Source of the DNA: Chryseobacterium jejuense
GTDB lineage: Bacteria; Bacteroidota; Bacteroidia; Flavobacteriales; Weeksellaceae
NCBI RefSeq assembly: GCF_900100075.1
Contig: NZ_FNEG01000004.1
Location: 434,001-498,000 of the forward strand
Direction of reading: 5' to 3'
DNA length: 64,000 nucleotides
The first letter of the stretch is position 1. Every line of letters begins with the position of its first letter. Position numbers and translations under genes: made by a program. This document shows, in pieces, positions 61,634-64,000 of this stretch. Below the pieces are notes generated by a model. That model did no database searches, had not been told where the DNA came from, and saw only the letters and a list, made by a program, of their open reading frames with translations.

Positions 61634-62641
61634 CTATAGATTAAAATCATTTTTGGGATTAAAAATATAAATTAAAAAGAAGAACAGGATAGATACTGCT
61701 AAAAAATATTGATAATAATGGTTTGCATTCTGTGATTTCACTAGTGTTTCTGATCCTGAAGACTTCTTATTAATAGCATCAATAATCCTGTCCGGAGCTT
61801 CATTGATGTTATTTCCGTCAATATATGTTCCTCCAGTAGAGCCCGCCATTTTATTGAGAGCTTCAGTTTGTCTTTTGGAAATAACAGTACTTCCGTTGAC
61901 ATCTGTTTTATAGCCCATCAATTGTCCATCATTGTAGACAGGAACCGGTGCTCCTTCATCTGTTCCTATTCCTACAGAGGTAATGGTTATTCCTTCTTTA
62001 TTGGCAAGTCTTATGGCTGCGTTGTCATTCCCTTCATTATCTTCACCATCACTTAATAATATAATTTTTCGGGATCCTTTGCTTACATTTTTGAATTTCT
62101 CAGTAGCAGCCTGCATTCCTTTCAGAAAGTCCGTACCCTGAATCTTCATAGAGTTGGTTTCAATAGCCCCAATATAAGTTTCCGCAGAATTATAATCTGT
62201 TGTTAAAGGCATTATTGATATAGCCTGCCCTGCAAAAATAACAATCCCAATCTTATCGTTCTTCATTTTAGACATGGTCTGCATCATCAGATTTTTGGCT
62301 TCCGTAAGACGGCTTGGCTCAATATCTTCAGCATTCATGGAGTTGGAAACATCCAGCATAAAGATCACATTATTCAATCTCTGATTGCTTTTCACCTCTT
62401 CAGAACCGTTCAGAAGATCAATAATTGAGAATATCAGAAATAATGTACCCAACAGATATAATGCCGGAAAAAACCTTGTAAATCCTGAATTCTTTTCAAA
62501 TAAATTATCATGAAACTGGCTGGCAGCAAAGATCTCTCTCTTTTTCTTTCTCCATTTTAAAAAACGGATCAAAAAGGAAGCTAACAGCGGCAGCAGCAAC
62601 AGTAAAAATAAATACCAGTAATTCCCTAAAGACCAACTCAT
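61634..62641 (-). CDS. batB: BatB, von Willebrand factor A membrane protein
   Basis: A 335-residue protein with two N-terminal membrane helices (about 8-25 and 58-76), a VWA domain, and a C-terminal helix near 310-330. The metal-ion site is intact: DVSNSMNAED (DxSxS), the Thr in MKIQGTDFLKGMQAA, and ILLSDGEDNEGN. It overlaps batA by one base (TAATG), so the two are coupled. BatA and BatB are thought to interact at the membrane. Confidence 0.9.
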   Translation of the reverse strand: MSWSLGNYWYLFLLLLLPLLASFLIRFLKWRKKKREIFAASQFHDNLFEKNSGFTRFFPALYLLGTLFLIFSIIDLLNGSEEVKSNQRLNNVIFMLDVSNSMNAEDIEPSRLTEAKNLMMQTMSKMKNDKIGIVIFAGQAISIMPLTTDYNSAETYIGAIETNSMKIQGTDFLKGMQAATEKFKNVSKGSRKIILLSDGEDNEGNDNAAIRLANKEGITITSVGIGTDEGAPVPVYNDGQLMGYKTDVNGSTVISKRQTEALNKMAGSTGGTYIDGNNINEAPDRIIDAINKKSSGSETLVKSQNANHYYQYFLAVSILFFFLIYIFNPKNDFNL

Positions 62642-63633
62642 TAGCTTAAAATTTTATAAAATACCCATCTCATTAATGCATCCAGTACCAGCATAGCCAA
62701 CGCGGCCCATAGAAAGATCATGAAATACTCGTCATAGTTATACAGCTTTGATACTTTTACATCAGATTTTTCCAGTTGGTTGATCTCATCATATACTTCT
62801 TCAAGGCTGCTGTTGGAAGTCGCTCTAAAGTATTTCCCACCTGTGGTCTTGGCAATCTCTCTTAATGTATTTTCATCGATAGTCACCTCAGCTTCGGTAA
62901 AAATAAGGTCACCGAAAAAATCTACAGCTGTTGGCATCAGTGCATAACCATTTGTTCCAATACCAATGGTGTATACCTTTATATTATTATTTTTTGCCAG
63001 TTCTGCAGCAAGTTGTGGCGGAATTGCATTTTCTATATTGCTTACTCCATCTGTCATCAAAATGATAACCTTGCTTTTGGCTTTACTTTTAATCAAATGA
63101 TTTACAGCAACAGAAAGTCCCTCTCCAATGGCTGTTCCTGGCTCAAGGCCCGTAGAATTAAGATTTTTGATCTCATCAATCACTACCTGATGGTCTGAGG
63201 TAACAGGAACTTTGGTAAATGCTTCAGCGGCATAAGCAACGACTCCTATTCTATCATTCGGGCGTTTCTGAACAAATTTAACAGCAATATCCTTCAGGGC
63301 AGTAATACGATCCGGATTTAAATCTTTTGCCAGCATACTGAGTGAAACGTCAATAGACAACATAATATCTACTCCTTTGGTATCATCTCTGTCCTGTGAA
63401 ACCGTAAAGGTTCTTGGCCTTGCCATGGCAATAATAAGCGCTGTAAGAATGATATACTTTGACATTTTCAATAGGAAAAGAACCCCTTGTATACCACCGC
63501 TTGTTCCCATATTTTTTATGGTAGGAACTTTTATACCTTTTCTTTTCTTTTTACCCGCATCTTTTATAATAAGAGGAATAAACAGCAGAAAAAGCAGTAA
63601 AAACCACGGACTGTAAAACTCAAAATTAAACAT
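62641..63633 (-). CDS. batA: BatA, von Willebrand factor A membrane protein
   Basis: A 330-residue paralogue of BatB. It has membrane helices near residues 8-22 and 55-70, then MLSIDVSLSMLAKDLNPDRI with the DxSxS metal site, NSTGLEPGTAIGEGLSVAVN with the Thr ligand, VIILMTDGVSNIENAIPPQL, and a final helix IFLWAALAMLVLDALMRWVF. It overlaps the upstream gene by eight bases. The operon order, unnamed gene - batA - batB - batC - batD, is that of other Bacteroidota. Confidence 0.9.
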   Translation of the reverse strand: MFNFEFYSPWFLLLFLLFIPLIIKDAGKKKRKGIKVPTIKNMGTSGGIQGVLFLLKMSKYIILTALIIAMARPRTFTVSQDRDDTKGVDIMLSIDVSLSMLAKDLNPDRITALKDIAVKFVQKRPNDRIGVVAYAAEAFTKVPVTSDHQVVIDEIKNLNSTGLEPGTAIGEGLSVAVNHLIKSKAKSKVIILMTDGVSNIENAIPPQLAAELAKNNNIKVYTIGIGTNGYALMPTAVDFFGDLIFTEAEVTIDENTLREIAKTTGGKYFRATSNSSLEEVYDEINQLEKSDVKVSKLYNYDEYFMIFLWAALAMLVLDALMRWVFYKILS

Positions 63634-64000
63634 CCTTTCTTAAGTTTTCGAATTCTAAATCTTTGGATGATCTTTTCACAAAGTCTTTAATGTCTGCAAA
63701 GTCTTTCTCCATCACAGCCTGATCAGGGAAGGTTTTCGCGAATTTCACCAGATCTCCTCTCAGGAATACATCCTCAATGATTTTCTCATTATCCTGAGAA
63801 ATGGTATTATTCTTCTTCATCACATCAATAAGGTCATCTGTTAAAAGAACATCTGCAGGAAGATGATATTGTTTGGTAATAAAATTTCTAGATATTTCGA
63901 TCAGTTCAACATAGAATGAACGGAAATTACCACCTTCTATATATTTTTTCTTTTTAAGAGAATCCAACTCTTTCAAAGTTTGATTGGTTGCTACTACTGG
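63626..64000 (-). CDS. Protein encoded upstream of BatA, C-terminal 124 residues
   Basis: The frame is open from base 64000 to the stop at 63626, so the gene continues past the window; the TTG at 63976 is not its true start. The visible part is soluble and helical (FYVELIEISRNFITKQYHLP, DVLLTDDLIDVMKKNN, EDVFLRGDLVKFAKTFPDQA). It resembles the C-terminal portion of the DUF4381-like protein usually encoded between the DUF58 gene and batA. It overlaps batA by eight bases and would be membrane-anchored if the family match is right. Confidence 0.7.
   Translation of the reverse strand, partial: PVVATNQTLKELDSLKKKKYIEGGNFRSFYVELIEISRNFITKQYHLPADVLLTDDLIDVMKKNNTISQDNEKIIEDVFLRGDLVKFAKTFPDQAVMEKDFADIKDFVKRSSKDLEFENLRKDV

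Noticed and set aside
1..64000. tRNA, rRNA, tmRNA, insertion sequence transposase or phage genes
   Set aside because: None was recognised on either strand when reading the intergenic regions; no transposase or integrase motif is present in any open frame.

Overview
The window looks like chromosomal DNA of a Chryseobacterium-type bacterium (Weeksellaceae, Flavobacteriia, Bacteroidota). The reasons are AT-rich DNA, the gldJ / porU-porV block of the type IX secretion system (T9SS), batABCD, T9SS sorting domains on secreted proteins, a microviridin-like graspetide cluster, and several promoters of the Bacteroidota form TTG - about 19-21 bases - TAnnTTTG. Genus is inferred from gene content; no rRNA or tRNA gene is seen.

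Layout. 1-7113: start of murF, then gldJ on the minus strand, divergent from porU-porV. 7368-14018: a FUSC membrane protein, a phosphopantetheinyl transferase, a double-domain Asp/Glu racemase, a HutZ-like protein and ahcY. 14101-22632 is the accessory stretch: an AT-rich acyltransferase followed by a second, decayed copy of the ahcY 3' end, three tandem lipoprotein paralogues separated by copied intergenic DNA, yiaA, and two near-duplicate BspA-like proteins with T9SS sorting domains. 22686-33318: purE and purK held apart by an EamA transporter, a lipoprotein-antiporter pair and an SH3-type protein; then a TauE/DUF1634 exporter pair and small enzymes. 33360-37222: mevalonate diphosphate decarboxylase, an acyl-CoA ligase and an epimerase. 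37671-39932: a three-gene graspetide cluster (precursor, hairpin, two ATP-grasp ligases). 40047-50523: pdxJ, MscS channel, ung, mutS2, a miniature ABC pair and a second SH3-type protein. 50530-51236: a cobalamin riboswitch whose only downstream gene is an acyl-CoA thioesterase. 53191-55250: PadR/PspC pair. 55426-55545: a stand-alone 20-residue peptide gene with its own terminator. 55565-57823: acyltransferase, hotdog thioesterase and isochorismate synthase (menaquinone). 58199-64000: MarC, then the bat operon running off the window end.

How the parts relate: PorU and PorV are the outer-membrane machinery that would process and attach cargo such as the two BspA-like proteins. The thioesterase/isochorismate synthase neighbourhood fits menaquinone synthesis. 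The points most worth following up are the graspetide cluster with its unusual precursor tail, the riboswitch in front of a non-B12 gene, the 20-residue peptide, the 92-residue ABC partner, and the ahcY-end duplication beside the acyltransferase. All calls come from reading the sequence; no database search was run.
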